Positions 17,262 to 25,756 of a stretch of 64,000 nucleotides of DNA are shown one piece after another (within the stretch, counting starts at the first letter, position 1; every line of letters begins with the position of its first letter). Location of the stretch: NCBI GenBank assembly GCA_031553835.1, contig JAVBKX010000016.1:259846-323845 (forward strand). Direction: 5' to 3'. Made by a program: the position numbers and the translations under genes. Below the pieces are notes generated by a model. The model ran no database searches. It had not been told where the DNA came from and saw only the letters and a program-made list of their open reading frames with translations. The DNA comes from JAVBKX01 sp031553835 (GTDB taxonomy: Bacteria; Bacteroidota; Bacteroidia; Bacteroidales; Azobacteroidaceae).

Positions 17262-18317
17262 TCAATCAAGATTAGGCAAATAGAAATCGAAAGGTTTATC
17301 TCTGTCCAGTACGATTAATTCACCATTTACTACATTCAATTCAGCGACTTCTATTGAAGATCGACGCAATTCATAAGGAATATTTCCGTTTTTATCGGGA
17401 GCCGCTTCTGTATGTTTTGTCCTTCCAGGATGAGTGAAGTAAAAGATATATGCTTTGTCTCCAATCACCACAACATCGCCATGCGCTCCGCTGGGATAAT
17501 CGTCTTTTCTTGAGCTGCCTTTATCCAGAATCGGTAGCGTTTGTTTTGTCCAATTGGTCAGGTCGTCGGAACGATAAACACCCATTCCAGCCCATTGGTC
17601 GGTAATCATCCAGTAATATCCTTTGAATTTGAATGCTTTTGGACCTTCGTGCGCCTGGTCTTTAATGGCGGCTTCGGGATAGTTGGTCCAATGAAACAGG
17701 TCTTTGCTGTCGGAATACATGGACATATTATTCTCTTTATACCACATTCGCCAATCACCATTTGGCAATTGACAGATAGTAGCGTCGATAGCATATTCGG
17801 ATAATAAAGGCACATATCCCTCAAATTTCCAATCCCATAAATTTTTACTTGTATAATGATGCATCCGGGATTTTCCGCTCCAATGGTTGGCTATCCCCCT
17901 GATATAGGTTACAAATAAATGGTAAGTGCCTTGATGCGAAATGATTTCGGGCGCCCAAAATGTGTTTTCACCTTTTTCCACTTCCAAATCTAATGTTCCC
18001 CGGTAACGCCAGGATCGACCGTTGTCTTCCGAATAGGCGATTCCGATTTTGTTGCCGTAACAATAGGCCACATCTGCCGATTCTACATTGGCTCTTCGTT
18101 GGGTATATAGCATCCACCACGCTTTTTCAAACGGATTATATATTACAACCGGATCGGCGGCTCCGTCTGTTATCGGATCACGGAAAAGCGGGGCAGGAGC
18201 CTGGCGTATTTTTTGGGCGGAGGCAGGAAGAATCAGGAGCGCCAAATGAAAAATTAAAAATGAAAAATAGAAAATTCGTCTTTGATTCTTTGTGTTGATT
18301 TTCATTGTCTTTTGCAT
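17262..18317 (-). CDS. GH43-like five-bladed beta-propeller glycosidase
   Basis: The 351-residue secreted protein has motifs of clan GH-F and related propellers: FRDPITDGAADPVVIY near residue 45 with a candidate base aspartate, WAPEI near residue 118 and YAIDATICQLPNGDWRMWYKE near residue 175 with candidate catalytic carboxylates. Such enzymes remove arabinose, xylose or galactose units. The signal peptide is odd: its core FYFSFLIFHLALL is coded by the same AAAAATGAAAA word-repeat DNA found in intergenic tracts here. It is 18 bp downstream of the TIM-barrel gene at 18336-20561 and is probably in the same operon. GH43 versus another propeller family is not settled. Confidence 0.72.
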   Translation of the reverse strand: MQKTMKINTKNQRRIFYFSFLIFHLALLILPASAQKIRQAPAPLFRDPITDGAADPVVIYNPFEKAWWMLYTQRRANVESADVAYCYGNKIGIAYSEDNGRSWRYRGTLDLEVEKGENTFWAPEIISHQGTYHLFVTYIRGIANHWSGKSRMHHYTSKNLWDWKFEGYVPLLSEYAIDATICQLPNGDWRMWYKENNMSMYSDSKDLFHWTNYPEAAIKDQAHEGPKAFKFKGYYWMITDQWAGMGVYRSDDLTNWTKQTLPILDKGSSRKDDYPSGAHGDVVVIGDKAYIFYFTHPGRTKHTEAAPDKNGNIPYELRRSSIEVAELNVVNGELIVLDRDKPFDFYLPNLD

Positions 18318-18335
18318 AATTATATATGAACATTT

Positions 18336-20561
18336 CTAAAAAGCGAATTCTACCCGGATACCTTCCGGACTGTTTTCAAATTGGATCAGGCACGTTTTGG
18401 ATGGGTTGTCCCAACTGCTTTTGGTTTCTGTAATCATTTCTCCTGTATGATTTTTGACTGTTATTTTCTTAGGTTTTTTCGGTAAATACACCCTGGATAC
18501 ATTGGTGGTACTGGCCGGACTTTTAGCAGTAAAGGCATAGTTTCCGGCGTTGTATGTTTCATCATAAATACGTGAAGCTCCGCATAGTACTTGCGGTTTC
18601 GACCGGTCTGCTATTTTTTTGATGTTGTACAAAAATGCCTGTTCGTCTGCCGATACCGTTTTTGTTTGTAAAACAGGTAGTTCGGGATCAAACAGATCGA
18701 TAAAAGTTCCGTTGAGTCTTAAGGGGGAAGTATCATTGTTTTCGTCCATTACAGCGGCAATGATATAAGGACCTCGTTCCAGGTATAAATTGTTTTTCAG
18801 GATTAATTTTTCGTTTTCGGTGGCTGATTCATAGGCTTTTTTTATGGTAGAAACATAATGATCGTCTTTGTTGGATGTTAAGACAAAATCTTTAGGTTCT
18901 TCCCTGATCACAAATACTTTTCCTTTTTCGCAGGCATATTCGCCGGTTTCAGGATTTGGCGTTAATCCTAATGTTTCAAATAAATGAGAGGAGGGGGTGG
19001 CATAATGATTTTTACCCGTATTCCACCATTCCATCACCGATTGGTACGGATCGATGTCCTTGCCGCAATAAACCAGTACTCCACCTTGTTTTACCCATTG
19101 GGCGATGTGTTGATGGTATTCAGGTTGGAGAGGTTTCATGTTGGAATACGACACAACCAGTACTTTCAGGTTTTTCCAGGTGTCGGGATAGCCTGTATTT
19201 TCTATGTGAACCGTTTCGACCGGAACGCCTCTTTTGAGTAAAGGTAACGTTTGTCCGTAAAAATTGGAAAACCGGGGGTCGTCATATCCTGCATGATCCG
19301 GAAAACGTTGAAACATCAATGAATTAGACATTAATATGCCTATGCCGCGAGAGCCATTTACCTGATTTGCAGATACCGGCATATCGTTCAGCGTGTTGAT
19401 CATTATTTGCATTTGCGTGGAATAAAAACGCGGAATATGCGCTTTTACATCGCTGTTGGCGCTTGTTCTGTACAACCCTTCATAAATCCGGTCGGGCCAG
19501 GGCATTACTTCATAATTATCGATGGTAGGATACAGTAATTGGGCGGCAAATGTGGCCTGGTAATTTTTCTTGTAATCCGCCCAGTCACGCGCCCAGTCTT
19601 CAATCGGGTCGGTAAGGAAAAACATTTTGCGTCCGGTAGGACGGGTCATGGATTCCATCGAACCATAGTCTAAAAAAGCATTTTCAAAAACCCGTTCTTT
19701 TTCAACTCCGTTGAAATAGGTTTTTTCGCGGGAAGTTCCTGTCCATACCTGGGCGATATATCCATCCACACATGGTAACGAGGCTAAACTGGCTTCGGGA
19801 CTTACAATCTGCCAGGAAGAGTAATTCACCAAGGAGTGTGTCGGAACATAGCACCGTACATTCATTCCCTTGGTTTTGCCATATTCTTTAGCATAAGTAA
19901 ATACTTCGTCGAGCGCATTGTAATACAATTGATATTTAAGTTTATTCGCTAAATAAGTATTTTCGGGCGATTCGTGTTGCGGACGCCAGGGAAATTGGTA
20001 ATATTTCTGCCATTCTTTTTTGAATGCATCACTATAACCGGCCCGCATCCAGAATTCCGGTTCTTCTAAATAGATGGCATCGATACCCGCATCAATTACC
20101 CTTCGGATATGTTTTTCTTTTATATATTGAATGAAAGATGCGGTGGGAACAATATACGGAACAAGGTGTCCATGCCAGATTGTATCGCCTTTAACAGTTA
20201 CCTGCCCTTCGCCCAGGTGATTAATTCCGTCCCATTTCCCTGTGAAATAGTCTTGGTATTCTCCCCAGGCGATGCCGGTCATGAAGTGAACGGTGTATCC
20301 CCGGTCTCGCCATGATTTGACGCGGTCTTCGAATACCACTTTTTTCCCTTTTTCCGAAGGATTTCCCCCAACGCCATATACAATAGCCACGTCGGCCCGG
20401 GTGTCGGTTACCGGTTTCCAGGGACCGCCGGTTTGGAAAGACGTTTTTTCTTTGCGGGATGATTCGGGCGATGTTGTCGTTTGAGCGGTACAAGGCGCAG
20501 AGAATAGAGTTACGGCTAATGACAAGCAGCAGAGATATGAATACAAATGCGAGTTCTTCAT
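18336..20561 (-). CDS. Secreted protein with predicted TIM barrel and amidotransferase-like domain, family unassigned
   Basis: The 741-residue protein has a signal peptide ending APCTAQ (about residue 27). Residues about 55-400 look like a glycosidase (beta/alpha)8 barrel, with GIDAIYLEEPEFWMRAG near residue 161 giving a carboxylate at a beta-4-like position and several aromatic motifs. Residues about 400-560 (SRGIGILMSNSLMF to GGVLVYCGKDID) resemble the class I glutamine-amidotransferase-like trimerisation domain of GH42 beta-galactosidases. The C-terminus is beta-rich. This order is GH42-like but the catalytic barrel is divergent, so I do not assign a family. It is first in a two-gene operon with the GH43-like gene. 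Confidence 0.6.
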   Translation of the reverse strand: MKNSHLYSYLCCLSLAVTLFSAPCTAQTTTSPESSRKEKTSFQTGGPWKPVTDTRADVAIVYGVGGNPSEKGKKVVFEDRVKSWRDRGYTVHFMTGIAWGEYQDYFTGKWDGINHLGEGQVTVKGDTIWHGHLVPYIVPTASFIQYIKEKHIRRVIDAGIDAIYLEEPEFWMRAGYSDAFKKEWQKYYQFPWRPQHESPENTYLANKLKYQLYYNALDEVFTYAKEYGKTKGMNVRCYVPTHSLVNYSSWQIVSPEASLASLPCVDGYIAQVWTGTSREKTYFNGVEKERVFENAFLDYGSMESMTRPTGRKMFFLTDPIEDWARDWADYKKNYQATFAAQLLYPTIDNYEVMPWPDRIYEGLYRTSANSDVKAHIPRFYSTQMQIMINTLNDMPVSANQVNGSRGIGILMSNSLMFQRFPDHAGYDDPRFSNFYGQTLPLLKRGVPVETVHIENTGYPDTWKNLKVLVVSYSNMKPLQPEYHQHIAQWVKQGGVLVYCGKDIDPYQSVMEWWNTGKNHYATPSSHLFETLGLTPNPETGEYACEKGKVFVIREEPKDFVLTSNKDDHYVSTIKKAYESATENEKLILKNNLYLERGPYIIAAVMDENNDTSPLRLNGTFIDLFDPELPVLQTKTVSADEQAFLYNIKKIADRSKPQVLCGASRIYDETYNAGNYAFTAKSPASTTNVSRVYLPKKPKKITVKNHTGEMITETKSSWDNPSKTCLIQFENSPEGIRVEFAF

Positions 20562-20615
20562 GTTTTTTATGCTTAAAAAATTCTTTAATAATTATTGTTG
20601 TTTGTTCTAATTACG

Positions 20616-20623
20616 CAAAAATA
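20616..20623 (-). promoter_or_regulatory. -7 element for the TIM-barrel/GH43-like operon
   Basis: CAAAAATA on the plus strand reads TATTTTTG on the minus strand, matching TAnnTTTG, 55 bp upstream of the ATG at 20561. It is followed upstream by the GGTCAAA direct repeat. Confidence 0.4.
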
Positions 20624-20656
20624 CAATGAAAAGATTAATATTTATGAATGATATCC

Positions 20657-20685
20657 GGTCAAAATTACATCATTATTTGGTCAAA
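20657..20685 (-). promoter_or_regulatory. GGTCAAA direct repeat, candidate operator
   Basis: GGTCAAA at 20657-20663 and again at 20679-20685, 22 bp apart, each followed by a similar A/G-T-x-A. The pair lies upstream of the candidate -7 element of the leftward glycosidase operon, at the distance expected for an activator. Two-turn spacing is typical of AraC-type sites. The match is short and could be chance. Confidence 0.35.
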
Positions 20686-20737
20686 GTGATATTTTGATTG
20701 TTTCTGTCTTTGTTTTGTTCGGTATTATTGTTTGTCA

Positions 20738-21676
20738 ATGGGTACTGTCAGTACTTCGTATATAGACCAGGTGTCTATCACTCATGCCGGCAATCAATTG
20801 TTGCGGGTCAATGATTCTGCAGAAGGAATGGCTTATGCTTCGATTGGTACTGCCGATTTTAAAAATCGGTCGGGTGGTACTACTGAATATATGTATGATA
20901 AGAATGGCAATCTGAGTGGAGATTATGATAGAAATATCGCCTGGACCAAATATAATTTATTAAATTTGCCTCAGAAAGTACAGATGGGTAATGGCGATAA
21001 GACGGAATACCAGTACGATGCCCTCGGTATGAAACGGAAGGCAACTTACAGTATCGCCCTCAATTCTATGCAGATACCTTTGGGGGCAACGGGGACTGCA
21101 ACTACGGTACACCTTACAATCTTTTCGGAGGAAAAGAGTTGGAGCCGGTCAATACCCGGTTATATGATTTCCATGTATGAACCGGATTTTGGTTCCGGGC
21201 CTTTGTTGCAAAGTAAGGGAAGTTCTGAAGATTTAGCTCGACAGAAGAAAGAGCGGTTACAGGGTCTGATGAAAGAGCAAGGGATTGTGGAGGGGGATTG
21301 GGAAGAGAGTTCTGTAAAGCATTGTGATATAACTGATGTTAGTAAAACAATTTCTAATGTTTCTGGTACAATAAATTATGCTTCAGAAACATTTGGGTGG
21401 CAAAAGTTAGCAAAATATTCATTTCATTTAGGAGTTGGAGTAGATGCTTTTTCTTTTGGAAAAAATGTTGTCGATAAGTATAATGGAAAAATTTCTTGGG
21501 GAAAGTTAGGTTATGAAACTGTGGCTACAGTTGCTCCATATATTATTCCAGAAGCTAGTATTGTGATATTAGGAGGGGAGTATACGTGGGAAGTAACTAA
21601 ATATATGAACTGGGAAATTCAAACGACAGTTACGAATATGCAATCTCCACAATTTTGGTGGTATTTAGGATATTAA
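20738..21676 (+). pseudogene. Rhs/YD-repeat protein 3' remnant with frameshifted core (copy A)
   Basis: The frame begins without a signal or a credible start inside YD-repeat sequence (EYMYDKNGNLSGDYD, EYQYDALGMKRKATY). It then loses frame across the conserved Rhs core. In another frame 21090-21172 reads NYGTPYNLFGGKELEPVNT then RLYDFH, after which MYEPDFG returns in the first frame. The normal core DFHARMYEP is thus shortened to DFH/MYEP with a frame change. A C-terminal tip of about 150 residues with hydrophobic segments follows (VATVAPYIIPEASIVILGG). This looks like the end of a large Rhs polymorphic toxin gene whose 5' part is gone. The tip may be a membrane-active toxin domain but is not recognised. 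Confidence 0.75.
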
Positions 21677-21687
21677 ATGTAGTGCTT

Positions 21688-22191
21688 ATGAATCAAAAAG
21701 TAAGAATATGTAAATTATCATTTTGTAATGTGTTTTTTTCTCATGTGGGGGAAATATTGATATTGTTAATACTTATTGTCGGATTTTCTTATGCTCAATA
21801 TTGGTTATTTTCTTTAAAAGATATTACTTGGATCGGAAAAATAATCATAGTACTGATATCGTTATTTTGTGTGATTTTAATTGGTGTCATGCCTTTATTA
21901 ATATGTTGGAATCATTATCAGCACGATAAATATACTGTAATGACTATAGATCATGAAAATAATCAGATAACATATCGAAATAGAAGGGATGAGAAAAAAA
22001 TAAAAACAGAAGACATTTTATATATTTGTAGATATTATAGTGTTGCAAGAATGCTTAATGAAGAGTATTATATAATTACTCTCAAAGATTATTCAAAGAT
22101 TGTAGTTACTTCATTGTTGATATCCGGTTTGTCTAAGAAAATTCCGAATGTCCCTAGTAAAGAGGTATCTACATATCGATTGTTTTTATGA
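21688..22191 (+). CDS. Small membrane protein, candidate immunity protein
   Basis: About 167 residues with two transmembrane segments (near residues 20-40 and 50-70) and a soluble C-terminal domain (residues about 80-167) with a pattern of short strands like a bacterial PH-type domain (TVMTIDHENNQITYRN, EYYIITLKDYSKIVV). The ATG at 21688 is preferred over the longer frame, which starts inside the Rhs tip. It follows the Rhs tip by 11 bp, the usual place for an immunity gene. Its 5' end (about 110 bp) is duplicated at 25890-26000. Confidence 0.55.
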   Translation: MNQKVRICKLSFCNVFFSHVGEILILLILIVGFSYAQYWLFSLKDITWIGKIIIVLISLFCVILIGVMPLLICWNHYQHDKYTVMTIDHENNQITYRNRRDEKKIKTEDILYICRYYSVARMLNEEYYIITLKDYSKIVVTSLLISGLSKKIPNVPSKEVSTYRLFL

Positions 22192-22222
22192 ATAATACAC
22201 ATCTCTGGTTCTTTTTATTTTA

Positions 22223-22994
22223 GTGGATCCGGCTTTTAATCGCAGCAAGGACTGTATGAAACGATATATGGGAAAAACAGTAGAAGGAGTTCATTATACA
22301 TCCAAAGAAGTACTGCAAATACTAGAAGATTTGTATGTTTTTCAGGCTTATTATTGTTGTGAAATAAACAAAGGATATTACTTGACCTTTCAGACCACCA
22401 TTGGAGAATGGCGAAAAATTTGCGATTTAAAAGAGCCTTCAGAACTTGCCTTGGATTTTCAAAGATTTTTCAGTTTAGATATTGATCAGTCTGATTTAAC
22501 ATATATGCTAAGTGTGGAAAAAAATAATCTTGGGATGTTTTGTGATTATGTAGCAAATAAAGCGAGCAAAGAAATTTTCCCTCCGGATGTATATTCGGAA
22601 GTGGCAATCTTTAAAATATTACAAACTGAATTTGACAAACGCGGTATTAATACGACGGATTTGAAACTGAGTGCTAAGTTGAGTCCTTTTTTTTGTAAGC
22701 ATGCAACAGATGTAGTAGAAATAGTAAGCAAATTATCTCCAGGAACCTTTTCTTACTATAAATTTAAACATAGTATCATTGGTAAACTGGGAATTTTATT
22801 GCTGTTTTTTTTCTATTATCGCTTTCGTTATTATGGCAATACTTCATTATATTGTGTGGTATATCGTGTTGCTTCCTGTTATTCTGGTAATTGTTTTATT
22901 GATTATCGGTAATGGATTAGATGTCAGTAGATTGGATATCAGTGGATATTGTACAGTAAAGGATATGATTGTCGGAATGCAAAATATACATTGA
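22223..22994 (+). pseudogene. Frameshifted membrane protein gene, candidate immunity or effector accessory
   Basis: Frame one, from ATG 22256 (or GTG 22223), encodes about 180 residues of soluble sequence with acidic helical segments (ELALDFQRFF, DQSDLTYML). It then enters a hydrophobic segment and goes out of register at a run of eight T at 22805-22812. With seven T the reading continues as FFSIIAFVIMAILHYIV and a second membrane helix to 22994. The second half of a two-helix tail is therefore present in the +1 frame. This may be a decayed gene, a slippage-controlled gene, or a base-calling error. Function is not recognised. Confidence 0.6.
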
Positions 22995-23070
22995 AAGTGT
23001 GTACTATCTTTTTTTTAATAAAGAAAGTAGAAATAAGAGGAAATGGAATAGCTATTGTAATCAATTAATG
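22971..23070 (+). repeat. Direct duplication of the 3' end of the gene at 26122-26517
   Basis: The segment from about 22980 to 23070 is nearly identical to 26428-26518: both contain ATACATTGAAAGTGTG, a T run, GAAAGTAGAAATAAGAGG and GGAATAGCT. The junction word TTGTCGGAATGCAAAAT at 22971 also occurs at 25995. A recombination product fusing two immunity-gene ends is the simplest reading. Confidence 0.85.
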
Positions 23071-23088
23071 ATTTAATTACCAAATTTC

Positions 23089-23571
23089 ATGAAAACAAGT
23101 AACGATGGGAAAAAAGAGCAACAACAGGTGGATAACGTGTTAGCCAATCAAGGAAAAGTGTACGAAGAGAGGAAGGTGTACATTGCCACATTTATAGGAG
23201 GCCCTTTGGTGGGAGGCTATATGATTGCCAATAATTTTAAATGTTTTGGAGATTTAAAAAGAGTAAGGCAAACATGGATTTTTACTGCTGTTATTGTTTT
23301 GTTTCTTTTGATTGGTGGCTTTCTTTTAGCAAAATCAAAGGTTCCAAGATTGTCGATACCTTTTGTCTATTCGTTTCTTGCTTATGTTATTGCTAAATAC
23401 TATCAGGAAAAACAAATAAATCGTCATTTAGATCAAGGAGGTGGTTGGTATGGGTGGGGTAGAACTATTTTAGTCGCTTTAATTGGCCTGGCAATCACCA
23501 TGTTGTTATCCTTTGGAATTTTGTTAGCCTTAGATCCGATTTTTTGGGTAACTGGCTCCTCTGTTCCCTGA
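23089..23571 (+). CDS. Multi-pass membrane protein with Rhs-tail-like in-frame extension after its stop
   Basis: The 160-residue protein has a charged N-terminus (residues 1-30), a GG-rich short hydrophobic segment (FIGGPLVGGYMIANNF), and three to four transmembrane segments (around residues 62-80, 88-102 and 130-152). The N-terminal half resembles small Bacteroidetes membrane proteins found beside polymorphic toxins. The stop TGA (23569-23571) is followed in the same frame by about 21 codons ending at 23637 that look like an Rhs toxin tail. The ORF end may therefore be chimeric. Confidence 0.55.
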   Translation: MKTSNDGKKEQQQVDNVLANQGKVYEERKVYIATFIGGPLVGGYMIANNFKCFGDLKRVRQTWIFTAVIVLFLLIGGFLLAKSKVPRLSIPFVYSFLAYVIAKYYQEKQINRHLDQGGGWYGWGRTILVALIGLAITMLLSFGILLALDPIFWVTGSSVP

Positions 23572-23637
23572 GATTTTGCCGGAGGATACTATGGCGCAGA
23601 GTTTGGAGGTCGCCTTGTTGAAGAATGGTTTTATTAA
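23572..23637 (+). pseudogene. Orphan Rhs toxin tail fragment
   Basis: In the frame of the preceding ORF, directly after its TGA, the codons read DFAGGYYGAEFGGRLVEEWF and then stop. Gly-rich FAGGYYGAE-type endings are common at the extreme C-termini of Bacteroidetes Rhs tips with membrane-active domains. No upstream toxin body is present, so this is a scar, 9 bp before the next immunity-like gene. Confidence 0.55.
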
Positions 23638-23646
23638 AAATGTTTT

Positions 23647-24171
23647 ATGATTCGATTTTGGTGTATTATATATTATTTTGTGCATAGAGCCGATTATAAG
23701 TTGTCTCTTTTATTTCGAAAAGTAATTGGATTGGAATATTTATTTTCGAGACCTGCTGTGAAAAATTTTTATAAAAAAAGGGGCGCTGACGCAAGTCAAG
23801 TGTTCAAAGCAGTGGACATGCTGCATGAGCGGCCTGATTTCGGAGTCTCAGCTAGGTGGGCATATGGTGTCATGTTAAGCCTTGTTTTCACTCCCATCAT
23901 GGCTTTTATTAGTTTTTTTGTAGGCATCTTTCAGATTGATTTTACGACCGATGCCTATCCTTTTGTGATAGTAGGTCTCATCAGCTATGGAGTAAATGAA
24001 TGGTTCCTTTTCAGGCATCGCAAGTATCTCCGTTATTACAAAAAAATGGAGAGGATGTCATGGAATGAAAAGAAAAAATGGGCATGGCTCAGTTTGGCTG
24101 CAGTATTAGGTATTTGGCTGTTATCGATAGGTTGTATTGTGTTTATGGCGTTGTGGTATAAGCCAGATTAG
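23647..24171 (+). CDS. Small membrane protein, candidate immunity protein
   Basis: The 174-residue protein has an amphipathic N-terminal region (residues 1-75) and three transmembrane segments (about 76-98, 105-120 and 145-168) separated by a basic loop RHRKYLRYYKK. It begins 9 bp after an orphan toxin-tail fragment and is followed by another Rhs core remnant. Position and topology fit an immunity protein against a membrane-targeting toxin tip. No family is recognised. Confidence 0.5.
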   Translation: MIRFWCIIYYFVHRADYKLSLLFRKVIGLEYLFSRPAVKNFYKKRGADASQVFKAVDMLHERPDFGVSARWAYGVMLSLVFTPIMAFISFFVGIFQIDFTTDAYPFVIVGLISYGVNEWFLFRHRKYLRYYKKMERMSWNEKKKWAWLSLAAVLGIWLLSIGCIVFMALWYKPD

Positions 24172-24180
24172 CTATCATTC

Positions 24181-24603
24181 CTCGTTCAATTACTATCCTT
24201 TTGGGATGGACATTACGTTGAAAGACGGAAACTGCAATTATGGCACACCCTTTAATCTTTTCGGCGGAAAAGAGTTGGAACGGGTCAATACCCGGTTATA
24301 TGATTTCCATGTATGAACCGGATTTTGGTTCCGGGCCTTTGTAGCAAAGTAAGGGAAGTGCTGAAGATTTAGCTCGACAGGAGAAAGAGCGGTTACAGGG
24401 TCAGATCTTTCATTGGTATCAAGAAAGTATCCGGGGCATTTTCCTACTCAAAACTTTTTGCCGAAGGCCGCATCTTTAGGAGGACAGATAGGACTATTAG
24501 GAAGTAATGCTTTATTTGTCGTCGGAGTTGCATTGACTTTATATGACATAGGAGTAGGAATAGATATGTATGTTAATCATCCAGACGAATTTTATCAATA
24601 GAT
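24181..24603 (+). pseudogene. Rhs core and toxin-tip remnant (copy B)
   Basis: 24193-24290 encodes FNYYPFGMDITLKDGN and then NYGTPFNLFGGKELERVNT, the conserved Rhs core. It continues into the same shortened DFH/MYEPDFG junction as copy A at 21168-21190, and then a segment about 90% similar to 21200-21280 with a TTG-to-TAG stop. After 24405 the sequence diverges from copy A and ends as a different toxin tail (GLLGSNALFVVGVALTLYD near 24495-24550) at a TAG. It is a dead second copy of the core joined to another tip. Confidence 0.75.
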
Positions 24604-24638
24604 GCGTCAAACAAATATAACGACAATAGGGAGATATC

Positions 24639-24983
24639 ATGAGTATTGAAAATATTGAGAACATAAACCTCAATAAAAATTTATTAAGTATAATTCCTAA
24701 CATTCAATTAGTTAAATATCGGGATGTTGAAACATTAAGGATCGAAGAGGATTTAGGTATTTATGGTGATGATGCTGCGGAATTATTATTTGAATATGCA
24801 TCAAAATTTAATGTAGATTTATCTCAATTTAATTTTGACTTATATTTTAATAAGGAGTCTGTTATTGTGTATTTCTGTAAGTTGTTTTGTCTATATAAAT
24901 TATTTCCCAAGTTAAGTAAAAAACGAAAGGCTTTGACTATCGCAGATTTACAGAAAGGAATAGAAGCGAAGCAGTTGATATAG
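24639..24983 (+). CDS. DUF1493-like acidic protein (acyl-carrier-like fold), candidate immunity protein
   Basis: The 114-residue protein contains LRIEEDLGIYGDDAAELLFEY, the core of DUF1493 proteins, and ends with the family's LTIADLQKGIEAKQL. DUF1493 has an acyl-carrier-like helical bundle without the phosphopantetheine serine. Members occur beside polymorphic toxins, and this one directly follows an Rhs tip remnant by about 35 bp. A role in immunity is inferred from position only. Start ATG at 24639 has an upstream GGGAGA sequence. Confidence 0.7.
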   Translation: MSIENIENINLNKNLLSIIPNIQLVKYRDVETLRIEEDLGIYGDDAAELLFEYASKFNVDLSQFNFDLYFNKESVIVYFCKLFCLYKLFPKLSKKRKALTIADLQKGIEAKQLI

Positions 24984-25010
24984 AATATAGAATATTAGAA
25001 TGAAGCTACT

Positions 25011-25070
25011 ATGCCCGAAACTCAAAACATAGAATACAAATCATCATGGCATGACGACTATCTCAAATGA
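25011..25070 (+). pseudogene. Start fragment of an AlbA_2/Schlafen-type gene
   Basis: The ATG at 25011 opens PETQNIEYKSSWHDDYLK followed by TGA and then IC. This is the stereotyped N-terminus of Bacteroidetes proteins with an AlbA_2 (Schlafen-like, ATP-dependent helicase-related) DNA-binding domain, in which a tryptophan codon TGG normally precedes IC. Here TGG has become TGA, and homology ends a few codons later. It is a 20-codon scar showing that another gene was cut here. Confidence 0.6.
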
Positions 25071-25275
25071 ATATGTAATTCCGAGATATTTATGATGATG
25101 CATTTAATAATGAAAAATATTATAGTGCTGGAGCTCGGGTATTTGTTTATGGAGTGGCTGCAGGAGCGGCTTTTATACCAGGAGTAGGATGGGGGGCATC
25201 GCCCTTGGGATTGGCGTTGCTGATTATGTGTGGGGTGATCAATTTTATGATTGGGTAGAAACAAAAATGCAATAA
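25071..25275 (+). pseudogene. Orphan Rhs toxin tail with frameshift at a G6 run
   Basis: The frame from the AlbA_2 scar encodes DIYDDAFNNEKYYSAG then ARVFVYGVAAGAAFIPGVGWG, and continues, one frame over after the run of G at about 25191-25196, as GIALGIGVADYVWGDQFYDW and a few residues to TAA at 25273-25275. That ending is typical of Rhs toxin tips with a membrane helix and a VADYxWGDxFYDW tail. The immunity-like gene at 25282 starts 6 bp later. Confidence 0.65.
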
Positions 25276-25281
25276 TAAAAT

Positions 25282-25689
25282 ATGAGAATTTATAATTATT
25301 TATTTTACAAGTCATATCTTTTGGCTAAACGTTCAAAAAATTTTGAAGATATACCAATATTGGGAGGGATACCTTTTGTAGCCTTGTGCATGATTTTGAA
25401 TGTTTTTACATTATTAATGTTGGTCGAAGGTCTGTTAGGTTTTTATGTGCAAATTGCATTTATCATGAAATATAAGTATTTATTTGGAGTAGGTCTGGTT
25501 GTATTGTTGCTATTATATTATTCTTGCAATGGTAGATCTCAAAGAATAGTGAAGTACTATGAGAAAAAATACAGAGAAAGGGTGCAATTACATCCGCTAA
25601 TTGTGATATTTTTGTATTATTCAATTAGTGGATTTTTGATATTTTTGGCTGCAATGTTTAAAAACAAACATTGGATTTTTGCTTCATAA
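25282..25689 (+). CDS. Small membrane protein, candidate immunity protein for the orphan tail
   Basis: The 135-residue protein has three to four transmembrane segments (about residues 28-55, 62-80 and 105-125) with a basic loop (RSQRIVKYYEKKYRERVQ). It starts 6 bp after the stop of the toxin-tail remnant, the usual arrangement of an Rhs tip and its immunity gene. The sequence family is not recognised. It appears intact although its toxin is broken, as expected for an orphan immunity gene. Confidence 0.55.
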   Translation: MRIYNYLFYKSYLLAKRSKNFEDIPILGGIPFVALCMILNVFTLLMLVEGLLGFYVQIAFIMKYKYLFGVGLVVLLLLYYSCNGRSQRIVKYYEKKYRERVQLHPLIVIFLYYSISGFLIFLAAMFKNKHWIFAS

Positions 25690-25756
25690 CAGTATTACAA
25701 AATATTTTCTTGTTTTCGTAGGACATGGTTTGTATGTCAGGATTTGGTGCAGAGAA

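Noticed and set aside
24413..24601. 62-residue ORF as an independent gene
   Set aside because: It starts at a TTG within a dead Rhs tip and reads as a toxin tail; included in the copy B pseudogene.
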